From Glycomyces sp. YM15 (GTDB lineage Bacteria > Actinomycetota > Actinomycetes > Mycobacteriales > Micromonosporaceae): a DNA stretch of 41,282 nucleotides. The stretch spans positions 31,841 to 73,122 of the forward strand of contig NZ_JAERMK010000015.1 in NCBI RefSeq assembly GCF_016918015.1. The letters run 5' to 3'. Below, in pieces: positions 8,154 to 18,001 of this stretch. Below the pieces are notes generated by a model that saw only the letters and a program-made list of their open reading frames with translations, was not told the DNA's origin and did not search any database. Both the position numbers and the translations under genes were made by a program. Every line of letters starts with the position of its first letter. The stretch's first letter is position 1.

Positions 8154-10079
8154 GTGACCAACGAGGTGCTGTGGCTGCCGCGGCCTGACGCGGTGGAGAC
8201 GACGAACATCGGGCGGTTCGGCCAGTGGCTGTCCCGCCGGGAGGAGCGCGACCTCACCGGCTATCCGGCCCTGTGGCAGTACTCCGTCGAGCATCTGCGC
8301 CCGTTCTGGGGCGCGGTCTGGGAGTACTTCGGCCTCGGCAAGACGGTGCCCGAGCACCGGGTGCTCGCCGACGAGAACATGCCGGACACCGTCTGGTTCC
8401 CCGACGAGACCTTCAACTACGCGCGCGCCGTGCTCACGGCCCCGGGCGTGGACGAGGACGACGTGCTCGTGCGCGCCTACTCCGACACCCGCGAACCGGT
8501 CGAGTGGACCCTCGGCGAGCTGCGCGAGGCCGTCGCCCGCGCCCGCGCGGGGCTCATCGCCCGCGGCGTCCAGCGCGGCGACCGCGTCGCGGCCTGGATG
8601 CCGAACATCCCCGAGACCTTCGCGCTCATGCTCGCCACCGCGAGCATCGGCGCGGTCTTCTCCAGCTGCGCTCCCGAGTTCGGCGCCAAGGCCGTGCTCG
8701 ACCGCTTCGCGCAGATTGAGCCGAAGGTCCTCGTGGCCGTCGACGGCTACAAGTACGGCCCCAAGACCGTCGACCGCAGCGCCGACCTGCGTCGCGTGGT
8801 GCGCGGCCTCGAGGGCCTCGGCTCGGTCGTCACCCTCCCGTACATCGGCGCGGGCGCGGTCGAGGGGGAGACCTGGGACAGCTTCTGCGCGTACGACGAG
8901 GGCATCGCCTTCGAACCGCTCACCTTCGACCACCCGCTGTACATCCTGTACTCCTCGGGCACCACCGGCCTGCCGAAGGCGATCGTCCACTCGCACGGCG
9001 GCATGGCGATCGAGCACGCGAAGATGCACTCGCTGCACCACGACCTCGGCGTGGGCGACCGCTTCTTCTGGTACTCCACGACCGGTTGGATGATGTGGAA
9101 CTACCTGATGTCGGCGCCGATCGTGGGCGCGGGCATCGTCATGTTCGACGGCGCGCCCGACCCGGCCGGGATGTGGCGCCTCGCCGAGGAGTCCGGCACC
9201 ACCTACTTCGGCACGAGCGCGCCGTTCCTCATGGCCTGCCGCTCGAGGGGCGTCAAGCCCAAGGAGGAGGCCGACCTCTCGCTGATCCGCGGCATCGGCT
9301 CGACCGGCGCGCCGCTCCCGGAGGTCGGCTTCGACTACGTGTACGAACAGATCAGCGAGACCGCGCAGCTCCAGTCCCTTTCCGGCGGCACCGACCTGTG
9401 CACGGGCTTCATCGGCGGCGCGCCCACCGTCCCGGTCTGGCGCGGCGAGCTCTCGTGCCGGTGCCTCGGCGCCGACGTGCAGTCGTTCGACCCCGAAGGC
9501 CGCCCAGGGATCGGACGCGAAGGCGAGCTCGTGATCTGCTCGCCGATGCCCTCGATGCCGGTGGGGCTGTGGGGCGACCCGCTCAAGCACCGCTACCGCG
9601 ACACCTATCTCACGGACTTCCCGGGAATCTGGCGCCATGGCGACTGGATCACCATCACCGACCGCGGGTCGGCGGTGATCTCGGGCCGCAGCGACGCCAC
9701 CTTGAACCGCGGCGGCGTGCGCATGGGCACCGCCGAGTTCTACGCGGTGGTCGAGGCGATCGAGGGCGTGGCCGACTCTCTGGTCATACACCTGGACGAC
9801 CCGGGCCAGGACCGCCTGCTGCTCTTCGTCTCCTGCACCGAGGGCACCGAGCTCGACGACGACCTGCGGCGGCGCATCACCGCCACCTTGCGCGAGCAGC
9901 TCTCGCCGCGGCACCTCCCCGACGAGGTGCGGCAGGTGCCGTCGATCCCGCGCACCCTGAGCGGCAAGAAGGTCGAGGTGCCGGTCAAGAAGATCCTCAA
10001 GGGCGTGCCGGCAGAGGAGGCCATCGCCCGGGACGCCCTCGCCAACCCGGACGCGCTCAAGGCCTTCGTGCGCGTATGA
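8154..10079 (+). CDS. aacS: Acetoacetyl-CoA synthetase (acetoacetate-CoA ligase)
   Basis: ANL-superfamily ligase of 641 aa that activates acetoacetate to acetoacetyl-CoA with ATP, linking ketone-body or polyester breakdown to central metabolism in the cytoplasm. It carries the AMP-binding loop YSSGTTGLPKAIVHSHGG, the WYSTTGWMMWN block, GRSDATLNRGGVRMGTAEFY at the domain hinge, and the C-terminal catalytic Lys region RTLSGKKVEVPVKKIL. The N-terminal VLWLPRPDAV and length match AacS rather than acetyl-CoA synthetase. Start: GTG at 8154 has GGGGAGGG just upstream and gives the family-typical short N-terminus. An upstream in-frame GTG at 8118 has a CACGAT hexamer six bases before it and could be a leaderless start. 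Confidence 0.9.
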   Translation: MTNEVLWLPRPDAVETTNIGRFGQWLSRREERDLTGYPALWQYSVEHLRPFWGAVWEYFGLGKTVPEHRVLADENMPDTVWFPDETFNYARAVLTAPGVDEDDVLVRAYSDTREPVEWTLGELREAVARARAGLIARGVQRGDRVAAWMPNIPETFALMLATASIGAVFSSCAPEFGAKAVLDRFAQIEPKVLVAVDGYKYGPKTVDRSADLRRVVRGLEGLGSVVTLPYIGAGAVEGETWDSFCAYDEGIAFEPLTFDHPLYILYSSGTTGLPKAIVHSHGGMAIEHAKMHSLHHDLGVGDRFFWYSTTGWMMWNYLMSAPIVGAGIVMFDGAPDPAGMWRLAEESGTTYFGTSAPFLMACRSRGVKPKEEADLSLIRGIGSTGAPLPEVGFDYVYEQISETAQLQSLSGGTDLCTGFIGGAPTVPVWRGELSCRCLGADVQSFDPEGRPGIGREGELVICSPMPSMPVGLWGDPLKHRYRDTYLTDFPGIWRHGDWITITDRGSAVISGRSDATLNRGGVRMGTAEFYAVVEAIEGVADSLVIHLDDPGQDRLLLFVSCTEGTELDDDLRRRITATLREQLSPRHLPDEVRQVPSIPRTLSGKKVEVPVKKILKGVPAEEAIARDALANPDALKAFVRV

Positions 10080-10175
10080 CGAGACCTGAGTGACAAGGGA
10101 CGTTCAATAACCCGATTTCCTTACGCGGCAAGGGAATTCAGTGAGGTGTGTGCCCGATCGCAGGCGTCCGGAAGA

Positions 10176-10225
10176 TACTATGCAACGCGTCGCCCCGGTC
10201 GGTTTCCCCCGTAGCCGCCGGGGCG
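10176..10225 (+). promoter_or_regulatory. Candidate promoter and leader stem-loop before the RNA methyltransferase gene
   Basis: TACTAT (10176-10181) fits TANNNT. Eight-base arms CGCCCCGG (10191-10198) and CCGGGGCG (10218-10225) can pair across a 19-nt loop. It could be a leader structure or a late terminator for aacS; the sequence does not decide. Confidence 0.3.
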
Positions 10226-10286
10226 GCGCCATGTCCTGAAGACGGTTGCGGCCGCACCGGCGGGCGCCTGTGCTCCAATAAGCGGC

Positions 10287-10979
10287 GTGACTGACCCGAC
10301 CGGCCCCGCCGAACCCGAGCCCCAGCAGGACGAATCCTCCGCGCCTCCGCAGGACGAAGCCCTGGACGCCGTCGGCGTCGGCCCCTGGGAGGGCCCGCTC
10401 CCCGAGGGCGGGCACTACGACCCCGACCTGCTGCGCCTGGGCGACCGCCGCAACGTCCTCGACCGGTACCGGTACTGGAGCCGCGAGGCGATCGTGGCCG
10501 ACCTCGACGAGCGCCGCCACGACTTCCACGTGGCGATCGAGAACTGGCAGCACGATTTCAACATCGGCACCGTCGTGCGCAATGCCAACGCGTTCCTCGC
10601 CAAGACCGTCCACATCGTCGGCAAACGCCGTTGGAACCGCCGCGGCGCGATGGTCACGGACCGCTACCAGCACGTCGAGCACCACGCCACCGTCGAGGAC
10701 TTCCTCGCCTGGGCCGAGGCCGAGGGCCTCGCGATCGTCGGCATCGACAACCTGCCCGGCTCGGTCCCGATCGAGACGACCGCGCTGCCGCGCAACGCGG
10801 TGCTCGTCTTCGGCCAGGAGGGCCCCGGCCTCTCCGAGCCGGTGCGCGAGGTCTGCTCGATGGTCTGCTCGATCACCCAGTTCGGATCGACCCGCTCCAT
10901 CAACGCCGGCGTCGCCAGCGGGATCGCCATGCACGCCTGGGTGAGGGAACACGTGTTCGGGCAGCGCCCGACCGGGTAG
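10287..10979 (+). CDS. SpoU/TrmH-type RNA 2'-O-ribose methyltransferase
   Basis: A 230-aa SPOUT enzyme using S-adenosylmethionine to methylate a ribose in tRNA or rRNA. The three signature motifs are present: NIGTVVRNANAF (motif 1), VFGQEGPGLSEPV (motif 2) and ITQFGSTRSINAGVASGIAMHAW (motif 3, the trefoil-knot cofactor site). The first ~45 residues are acidic and Pro/Glu-rich, probably disordered. GTG at 10287 is the first reasonable start; no Shine-Dalgarno is seen and a CAATAA stretch lies just before it, so it may be leaderless. The exact RNA target is not deducible. Its stop codon lies in the first unit of a 28-bp tandem repeat. Confidence 0.86.
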   Translation: MTDPTGPAEPEPQQDESSAPPQDEALDAVGVGPWEGPLPEGGHYDPDLLRLGDRRNVLDRYRYWSREAIVADLDERRHDFHVAIENWQHDFNIGTVVRNANAFLAKTVHIVGKRRWNRRGAMVTDRYQHVEHHATVEDFLAWAEAEGLAIVGIDNLPGSVPIETTALPRNAVLVFGQEGPGLSEPVREVCSMVCSITQFGSTRSINAGVASGIAMHAWVREHVFGQRPTG

Positions 10980-11063
10980 CCCTGCCGGGCAGCGCCCGAC
11001 CGGGTAGCCCTGCCGGGCGGCGCCCGACCGGATAGCGCGGCCGGGCGGCGCCCGACCGGCTGA
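10961..11063 (+). repeat. 28-bp tandem repeat, 3.7 units
   Basis: Units at 10961-10988, 10989-11016, 11017-11044 and a partial 11045-11063. The first two are identical; the third differs at a few positions. Each holds GCAGCGCCCGACCGGGTAGC or a close variant, and GGC/GCC arms that can fold. The first unit encodes the end of the methyltransferase, so the array grew from the gene's 3' end. Confidence 0.85.
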
Positions 11064-11519
11064 AGCCGGAACGTCAGGAATCCGACCGCTCCGAGGCCAC
11101 CGAATGTCGCACCCGGGTGGCACTCTGGAATGGAGCACCCGTGTGCTCGCGGCGTCGATGGCGACGCCGCCGGGGGACGCTGCGTCGCCCCACCGCTCCC
11201 CATCGGGCCCTAGGCGAACGGCCGCTGTCGGATACCTGACGCTTCCATGGGGTAACGGGGGTCGATACGCCTACATTGAGCCAATGGCGGGTTACTTGGG
11301 GTAAGCTCCCCGTGGTACAAGCGAATAGGTTGAATCCGCTGGTAGATAGGCGGAGTCGGGCAAAAGTGGAACCACCGCGTTACGCTGGTCCCGGCATCGG
11401 GCCGCACGGTTCACACCGTTGGGGCCCTGAACAAAACTGAAAGCCGAGTCATGCTCGTACGGTAGACTCGTGCCAGCCTGCGCCAGACGAACGATCGGCC
11501 AGGACCCTTGACGGGAGGG
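11064..11519 (+). other. 456-nt non-coding stretch before the small membrane-protein gene
   Basis: No frame here has convincing coding character. It is less G/C-rich than its surroundings and holds several promoter-like hexamers (TACATT 11272-11277; TAGACT 11463-11468). The segment 11290-11430 has many short complementary G-rich and C-rich tracts and could hold a structured leader or small RNA, but I recognise no known RNA family. Confidence 0.4.
11463..11468 (+). promoter_or_regulatory. Candidate -10 of the small membrane-protein gene
   Basis: TAGACT fits TANNNT and would start a transcript near 11475 with a leader of about 45 nt that ends in GGGAGGGG. Confidence 0.4.
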
Positions 11520-11684
11520 GTGAGGAAGTTGAAGAAGTTTCTGACTTGGGGCGGACTTGCGTTCCTGGTGTTCTTTGTGGCCTTCAGGCCAGGTGAAGCC
11601 AGTGACGTGGTCGGGAACCTCGCTGGCGGAATCCTCGATGCCGCAAACGGTTTCGCGGCGTTCTTCACGAACCTCGTGACCTGA
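11520..11684 (+). CDS. Small single-helix membrane protein (54 aa)
   Basis: A short frame MRKLKKFLTWGGLAFLVFF-VAFRPGEASDVVGNLAGGILDAANG-FAAFFTNLVT. A basic N-terminus, one transmembrane helix (~8-22) and a small amphipathic C-terminus rich in Ala, Gly and Phe. It ends 13 nt before the PH-domain gene, so the two are very likely co-transcribed. GGGAGGGG lies directly before the GTG at 11520; the TTG three codons later (11529) has better ribosome spacing and may be the true start. I do not know a function; membrane partner of the PH-domain protein is an inference. Confidence 0.7.
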   Translation: MRKLKKFLTWGGLAFLVFFVAFRPGEASDVVGNLAGGILDAANGFAAFFTNLVT

Positions 11685-11697
11685 TAGCGACGGCACT

Positions 11698-12531
11698 ATG
11701 ACCGAATCCGGTGCAGGCGGCTCGGGGGACAACAAGGACACCGAGCCGCTGGAACCCCCCAGTCCCCGCGCCCCCTCGGACAGTCCCGCCCCGGGCGCGG
11801 AATCCCCCACGCGCGAATTCGGCTTCCCTCCGGGAACCGCCGGATCCGCGCCCGCGACCGCCGCGAGCGACATCGACGGCGTCCGCTTCGACGACGGCCT
11901 GAACAGCGGACTGAGCGGCGGCCTCCTCGGCGGCATGCGCGCCCCGTCCGTGCCCGACGTCCCCTCCCCGATCTCCGCCCGCTACCTCTTCCCGACCGAG
12001 AAGTACCGCGGCGAATGGCGTCGGCACTGGGTGCACCTCATGCCCTGGTACGTCGTCGGCACTCTCGCGACCTTCATCATGGGCCTCATCTCGGGGATGC
12101 TCACCAAGTCGGGTGTCGACAACACCGCGCTCACGGTCACCGTGCTCGTCTGGCTGCTCATCCTCGGCTTCGTGGGCTGGAAGATCCTCGACTGGTACAT
12201 GGACCGCTTCATCCTGACCAACAAGCGGATCATGCTCATCCAAGGGGTCATCACCCGCTCGGTCGCCATGATGCCGCTCGGGCGCGTCACCGACATGAAG
12301 TACTCCCAGACGCCCATGGGCCGGATGCTCAACTACGGCGAGTTCATCATCGAGTCCGCCGGTCAGGACCAGGCGCTGCGGAACGTCCCGCACCTGCCGA
12401 ACCCGAACGAGCTCTACCTCCAGATGTGCGAGGAGATGTACGAGCCCGAGGCCGTCGACGAACGCGAGGCCGAGCCCGAAGAGGACCTGATCCCCGAAGG
12501 GGAACCCGCGCCGAAGTCCGCAGACGCCTGA
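11698..12531 (+). CDS. Bacterial PH-domain (bPH2/YdbS-like) membrane protein
   Basis: A 277-aa protein. The first ~100 residues are disordered (Pro, Ser, Glu, Gly). Two transmembrane helices follow (~117-137, ~145-162), then a domain with DRFILTNKRIMLIQGVITRSVAMMPLGRVTDMKYSQTPMGRMLNYGEFIIESAG, which is the bacterial PH-like fold. The C-terminus is acidic. Function of these proteins is poorly known; a membrane-associated scaffold is the usual idea. The ATG at 11698 follows the 54-aa gene by 13 nt and a strong hairpin closes the transcript. Confidence 0.8.
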   Translation: MTESGAGGSGDNKDTEPLEPPSPRAPSDSPAPGAESPTREFGFPPGTAGSAPATAASDIDGVRFDDGLNSGLSGGLLGGMRAPSVPDVPSPISARYLFPTEKYRGEWRRHWVHLMPWYVVGTLATFIMGLISGMLTKSGVDNTALTVTVLVWLLILGFVGWKILDWYMDRFILTNKRIMLIQGVITRSVAMMPLGRVTDMKYSQTPMGRMLNYGEFIIESAGQDQALRNVPHLPNPNELYLQMCEEMYEPEAVDEREAEPEEDLIPEGEPAPKSADA

Positions 12532-12559
12532 GGCGCCGGGACGCCCCTTCACCCTCCGC

Positions 12560-12590
12560 ACACCCGCCGACACCGTCGGCGGGTGTTCTT
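12560..12590 (+). terminator. Hairpin terminator after the PH-domain gene
   Basis: A perfect 12-bp stem (12560-12571 with 12575-12586, 3-nt loop) followed by a short T-rich run. Confidence 0.8.
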
Positions 12591-12777
12591 CGTCCAGGTC
12601 ATGACCCAAATCGCCGCAACCCGTGCCCGAACCCACCGGGTGGCACCTACTTCGTATACTCATCTCCTACCGACCCTCGGTTGCCAATGACACCCATCCT
12701 TTGGCAGAATTCCGCCCGGCGGCGCAACCGCCCGCCGGGGGAATGTCGTCTGTTCTTCGACCCCCCCAGGGAGACTC

Positions 12778-13323
12778 GTGAGCGAGGTCAAATCGTCCCA
12801 GGACGAGGAGTTCCGCGAGTACGTGGCGGCTCGCTCCGCCGCGCTGCACCGTGCGGCGTATCTCCTCACAGGGAACTGGGCGACAGCGGAGGACCTGGTG
12901 CAGACGACCTTGACGAAGACCTACCTGGCATGGAGCCGGATCAGGACTACTGATTCGGTCGACGCCTATGCCCGCCGCATCCTCTACAACACCAACGCCT
13001 CCTGGTGGCGCAAGCGGTCCAACCGCGAGAAGCCCACCGAAGTCTTCGAGGACAAGCCCGACCACTCCCGCGACTTCACCGAGCACGCCGCGGTGCGCGA
13101 CGCCATGTGGCGCCACATCGCCATCCTGCCCAAGCGCCAGCGCGCGGTCCTCGTCCTCCGCTACTACGAGAACCGCACCGACCAGCAGATCGCCGAGATC
13201 CTCGGCATCTCCGTCGGCACGGTCAAGAGCCAGGCCTCGCGCGCGCTCGCGGGCATGCGCAAGCGTCTCGGCACGCCCTCCGCCGCACTGGGCCTGAGCG
13301 TGGAGCAGGGGAAGGCGGCATGA
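12778..13323 (+). CDS. SigE-family ECF RNA polymerase sigma factor
   Basis: A 181-aa ECF sigma factor. Region 2: LHRAAYLLTGNWATAEDLVQTTLTKTYLAWSRI, with the typical SigE-family DAYARRILYNTNASWWRKR. Region 4: AILPKRQRAVLVLRYYENRTDQQIAEILGISVGTVKSQASRAL, the helix-turn-helix that reads the -35. GTG at 12778 follows GGGAG. Its stop overlaps the start of the next gene by 4 nt (ATGA), a coupling typical of sigma/anti-sigma pairs. A TATACT at 12655-12660 may be its -10. It would direct transcription of an unknown regulon in response to an envelope signal. Confidence 0.92.
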   Translation: MSEVKSSQDEEFREYVAARSAALHRAAYLLTGNWATAEDLVQTTLTKTYLAWSRIRTTDSVDAYARRILYNTNASWWRKRSNREKPTEVFEDKPDHSRDFTEHAAVRDAMWRHIAILPKRQRAVLVLRYYENRTDQQIAEILGISVGTVKSQASRALAGMRKRLGTPSAALGLSVEQGKAA

Positions 13324-14498
13324 GCGACGACATAGAGGCCCTCCTGCGCAGCGGGTTGGCCGAACGGGCCGACGCCGCGCCTTCCTTCGACGACCACGGT
13401 CTGGCCGATCTGGCCATCTCCGGGGCGGGCCGCATCCGCCGCCGCAGGCGCGTCGCCGCCGCCGCGGGCGGGGCGAGCCTGCTCGTGCTCGGCGCCGCGA
13501 CCTTCGCGTGGAACCCGCTGACCAGGCCCGACGAGGGCCGCGGTGATTTGGCCGCCGCCGACACGAGCACCGTCGAGGCGCAGGACGAGTTCGCGATGGA
13601 GTTCCTCATCCAGGACGAGAACGGCTCGTACAGCGTGCTCAACCAGGACGGGAACACGATCGCCTTCGAGGTCGAGGAGCCGGTCAACAACGTCTACAAG
13701 CTCGAATCCTCGTACCTGTCCGAGTCCCGGTCGGCGATGTGGACGGTCAGCTTCGACGGCGACGCCGCCGCCATCGAGAAGCCCTCGGCGGCGGAGACCT
13801 ACACCAGGATCAACAGCGCCGGCGAACGCTTCGCCATGATCACGCCGAACTCCGATTACACCGAAGAGGAGTACGAGCTGGTCGACGTGTCCCTCCACGA
13901 GGAGACGAAGTCGATCGGGTTCACGACGAGCTTCGCGGTCACGCTGGAGGACTGGGACGACACCACGGCCGTGTTCACGACCGACTTGAACTCGACGACC
14001 GGTGGGGACGCCGGTGGGTTCTGGTTCAACGACAATCTCAAATTCGGCTTGGAGACGGTGAGCGCCGCCGGGTTCGAGGCCGCGGTCCTGGTCGACACGA
14101 CCGACCCGAACAACGTCTGCGTCTCCGACCTCGACGCCGCCGGCACCGCCAGCGTCCAGGAGCAGTGCGGGCCCGTCGACAGCGACGAGATCCAGGCGCA
14201 GCTCGTCTCCGCCGCGGGCGAGGACGCCGCCGACCCGGTGCCGCTCGTCGACACCGTGATCGCGGACGCCCAGGCCGAGTTCGAGTTCGGTCCGTCGGAG
14301 GACCTCGACTTCGGCGAGTACCAGGACCGCTACAACAACGCCGGTGAGTTCTGGACCGACCCGGGAGGGACCTGGCAGATCGTCGGGAACCGCGGCGAGG
14401 ACACCTGGCTGCTCATCGACGCGTCCGGCGACGAACCGGTGGTGTCCGAACTCGAGCCGCCCGAAGGCGCCGTGATGCCCATCCTGAGCTACACGTAA
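13320..14498 (+). CDS. Membrane-anchored partner (probable anti-sigma factor) of the ECF sigma factor
   Basis: A 392-aa protein with a short cytoplasmic N-terminus (~1-40, with FDDHGLADLAISGAGRIRRRRR), one membrane helix (~44-62) and a long acidic extracytoplasmic domain with two Cys near residues 264 and 281. No zinc-type anti-sigma motif (HxxxCxxC) is seen. The placement, 4-nt overlap and topology fit the proteins that SigE-family factors are usually paired with in actinobacteria, so anti-sigma is inferred from context. The extracellular domain has no family I recognise and may be the sensor. Confidence 0.7.
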   Translation: MSDDIEALLRSGLAERADAAPSFDDHGLADLAISGAGRIRRRRRVAAAAGGASLLVLGAATFAWNPLTRPDEGRGDLAAADTSTVEAQDEFAMEFLIQDENGSYSVLNQDGNTIAFEVEEPVNNVYKLESSYLSESRSAMWTVSFDGDAAAIEKPSAAETYTRINSAGERFAMITPNSDYTEEEYELVDVSLHEETKSIGFTTSFAVTLEDWDDTTAVFTTDLNSTTGGDAGGFWFNDNLKFGLETVSAAGFEAAVLVDTTDPNNVCVSDLDAAGTASVQEQCGPVDSDEIQAQLVSAAGEDAADPVPLVDTVIADAQAEFEFGPSEDLDFGEYQDRYNNAGEFWTDPGGTWQIVGNRGEDTWLLIDASGDEPVVSELEPPEGAVMPILSYT

Positions 14499-14539
14499 CA
14501 CACGCGCTCGAACCAGAGGCTGTGACCGAGCGGACTTGA

Positions 14540-14545
14540 CATACT
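14540..14545 (+). promoter_or_regulatory. Candidate -10 for leaderless marC-type transcript
   Basis: CATACT ends 6 nt before the GTG at 14552 and no Shine-Dalgarno is present, so transcription would begin at the start codon. Confidence 0.4.
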
Positions 14546-14551
14546 CGCAGC

Positions 14552-15184
14552 GTGGGTGGAATCGAATACTTGCTGACGGTCATGGTGACCCTCTTCGTCA
14601 TCATGGACCCTCCGGGGATCGTGCCGATCTATCTGGCCCTGACCGGGACGATGGATCGGCGCGAACGCAACCGGGCCGCGCTCCAGGCGACGCTCCTGTC
14701 CCTGGGTGTGATCTCGCTGTTCGCGCTGCTCGGCCAGCAGATCATCAACTACCTCCACATCGACCTCGAGGCGCTCCAGGGCGCGGGCGGGCTGCTGCTG
14801 CTCCTCGTCAGCCTCCAGCTGCTCACCGGCCAGGCCGACGAGCCCTCGGGCACGGCCACTTCGAACATCGCGCTCGTGCCGCTGGGCACGCCGCTGCTGG
14901 CCGGGCCCGGCGCGATCGTCGCGGTCATCCTGTTCGTGCAGCAGGCACCGTCCCATGCGGACTACCTGTGGATCGCGCTGGCGATCCTCGTCATCCACAT
15001 TTCGATCTACCTGGTCATGCGCTACTCGGGGTTCCTGGTGAAGGTCTTGCGGCGCGGCGGCATCGAGGTGCTGACGCGGATCGCGGGCGTGCTGCTGGCC
15101 GCGATCGCGGTGCAGCTCATAGCAGATGCCGTGATGGGCTACGTCGAACTCTTCGAAAGTTCTGCGGGAGCTTCCGGTTGGTGA
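14552..15184 (+). CDS. MarC family integral membrane protein
   Basis: A 210-aa protein with six predicted membrane helices. VTLFVIMDPPGIVPIYLALTG near the N-terminus and the matching NIALVPLGTPLLAGPGAI in the second half are the MarC (UPF0056) signature repeated halves. MarC proteins were once linked to multiple antibiotic resistance, a link later withdrawn; the substrate is unknown. GTG at 14552 has no ribosome site and a -10-like hexamer at the right distance for a leaderless start. It is followed 23 nt later by the DUF2231-like gene. Confidence 0.88.
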   Translation: MGGIEYLLTVMVTLFVIMDPPGIVPIYLALTGTMDRRERNRAALQATLLSLGVISLFALLGQQIINYLHIDLEALQGAGGLLLLLVSLQLLTGQADEPSGTATSNIALVPLGTPLLAGPGAIVAVILFVQQAPSHADYLWIALAILVIHISIYLVMRYSGFLVKVLRRGGIEVLTRIAGVLLAAIAVQLIADAVMGYVELFESSAGASGW

Positions 15185-15207
15185 CGCTTTAGGGTTCAAT
15201 TAAACCC

Positions 15208-15765
15208 ATGCCTACGATTCTTGATCTGCCGATCCACCCGCTCGCGGTGCACGCCCCGATCATCCTGGTCGCACTGCTCGTATTGGGCGGCATCGCCTAC
15301 CTCCTGGTTCCGCCGCTGCGTCGGCGCATCGGCTGGGCCGTCGCGGCGCTGGTGCTGGTGTCGCCGGCCGCCGTCTACGGTTCCATCTGGAGCGGCGAGA
15401 TGTTCGCCGATTTCACCTTCGGTGCCGGCAATTGGTCCGAAGCCGTGCAGCAGCACCAGGACTACGGCTGGTGGCTCTTGTGGACACTGGTCGCCCTGGT
15501 CCCGATCTGGCTCCTGTTCGCCGCGCTCGACCGGGGACGGCGGGCCGCGCTGCAGCGGGACGCCGGAGCCCCGGCACCGGCCGCGGACGGGGACGACGAG
15601 ACCGCCTCGACCGGTTCGAGCGACCCGGCCGCCACAGGCCGCAAGGTCGTCATGTTCATCGTCGGCGTCATCGCCCTCGCCCTGCTCGTGCTGGCGGCCT
15701 ACTGGCTGTTCAGGTCCGGGCACTCCGGCGCGACGATGGTCTGGGAGTCGAGCGTGCCGCAGTAG
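15208..15765 (+). CDS. DUF2231-like integral membrane protein
   Basis: A 185-aa membrane protein with an N-terminal LDLPIHPLAVHAPIILVALLVLGG, the hallmark of DUF2231, then helices at ~48-65, ~88-108 and ~150-170. Two conserved His in the first segment could bind a metal or haem, but this is not established. A hydrophilic Ala/Asp-rich linker (~115-140) precedes the last helix. ATG at 15208 lacks a Shine-Dalgarno; TTCAAT (15195-15200) could be a -10 for a leaderless message, or it is read through from marC. Confidence 0.7.
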   Translation: MPTILDLPIHPLAVHAPIILVALLVLGGIAYLLVPPLRRRIGWAVAALVLVSPAAVYGSIWSGEMFADFTFGAGNWSEAVQQHQDYGWWLLWTLVALVPIWLLFAALDRGRRAALQRDAGAPAPAADGDDETASTGSSDPAATGRKVVMFIVGVIALALLVLAAYWLFRSGHSGATMVWESSVPQ

Positions 15766-15785
15766 CCGCATGGCATAGACGAGAA

Positions 15786-15819
15786 CGGCCCCGGCCGGGC
15801 GGATGCCCGGCCGGGGCCG
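15786..15819. terminator. Bidirectional hairpin after the DUF2231-like gene
   Basis: A perfect 15-bp stem (15786-15800 with 15805-15819, loop GGAT) between two convergent genes. Confidence 0.8.
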
Positions 15820-15874
15820 CACGCGTCTGCGGATGGCGCAAGGTCGATGGGCGCGATGCGGATCCCCGCGGAGC

Positions 15875-16102
15875 TCAGCCCTGGAGGAGTCCGACGATGA
15901 GGACGGTGAACATGAGCGCCACGCTGACGAGGGTGATCCAGTGCGTGACGAGCCGGGCGCGCTGCTCGGCAGCGTTGATCGCGGCGTGGTCCTGGGGCGG
16001 CAGCGTGCGGGGCTCGCTCGGCAGCGCCACGGCCTCGACCCGCCAGCCGGGCGGAGGCGGCACGTTGAGGGGCGGGCCGTCGTACTCGTTGCGGTCGCTC
16101 AT
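15875..16102 (-). CDS. Small tail-anchored membrane protein (75 aa)
   Basis: MSDRNEYDGPPLNVPPPPGW starts a short Pro-rich cytoplasmic part; a basic/acidic stretch (NAAEQRARLVTHW) leads into one C-terminal membrane helix (ITLVSVALMFTVLIVGLL). I do not recognise a family. The ATG at 16102 has no ribosome site but TACGCT lies exactly six bases before it, a leaderless arrangement that supports this start over the longer frame upstream. It stands alone between two hairpins. Confidence 0.65.
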   Translation of the reverse strand: MSDRNEYDGPPLNVPPPPGWRVEAVALPSEPRTLPPQDHAAINAAEQRARLVTHWITLVSVALMFTVLIVGLLQG

Positions 16103-16108
16103 CGGGAA

Positions 16109-16114
16109 AGCGTA
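16109..16114 (-). promoter_or_regulatory. -10 (TACGCT) of a leaderless gene
   Basis: TACGCT on the minus strand ends 6 nt before the ATG at 16102. Confidence 0.5.
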
Positions 16115-16262
16115 GCGCCGGAGTGCCGCGGCGGCTCCGGGGTCGCCGTGGCGGCCGGGGCAGGGGGGTTCGCAGCGGCGGTCACGAGCGGGATCCGCCC
16201 TCCTGGGGGCGGCGCGGCGCGACCCGTGCTCAACAACGGCGCTGGGGCACGACGAGACGGCA

Positions 16263-16298
16263 CGGGCCGGTGTCCCTCGATCGAGGGACACCGGCCCG
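16263..16298 (-). terminator. 36-bp perfect palindrome downstream of the helicase gene
   Basis: Arms of 18 bp (16263-16280 with 16281-16298) with no spacer. It lies 23 nt after the helicase stop and is its likely terminator; no T-tract follows. Confidence 0.7.
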
Positions 16299-16321
16299 AG
16301 CCGTGCTGCTTTGGCTGTCGC

Positions 16322-18001
<1,680 letters not shown>

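Noticed and set aside
6705..9914. A ~1070-codon minus-strand frame opposite the MFS and acetoacetyl-CoA synthetase genes.
   Set aside because: Low-complexity translation typical of antisense frames; both plus-strand genes have full motifs.
11104..11304. 66-codon frame downstream of the 28-bp repeats.
   Set aside because: Mixed codon use, no ribosome site and no recognisable content.
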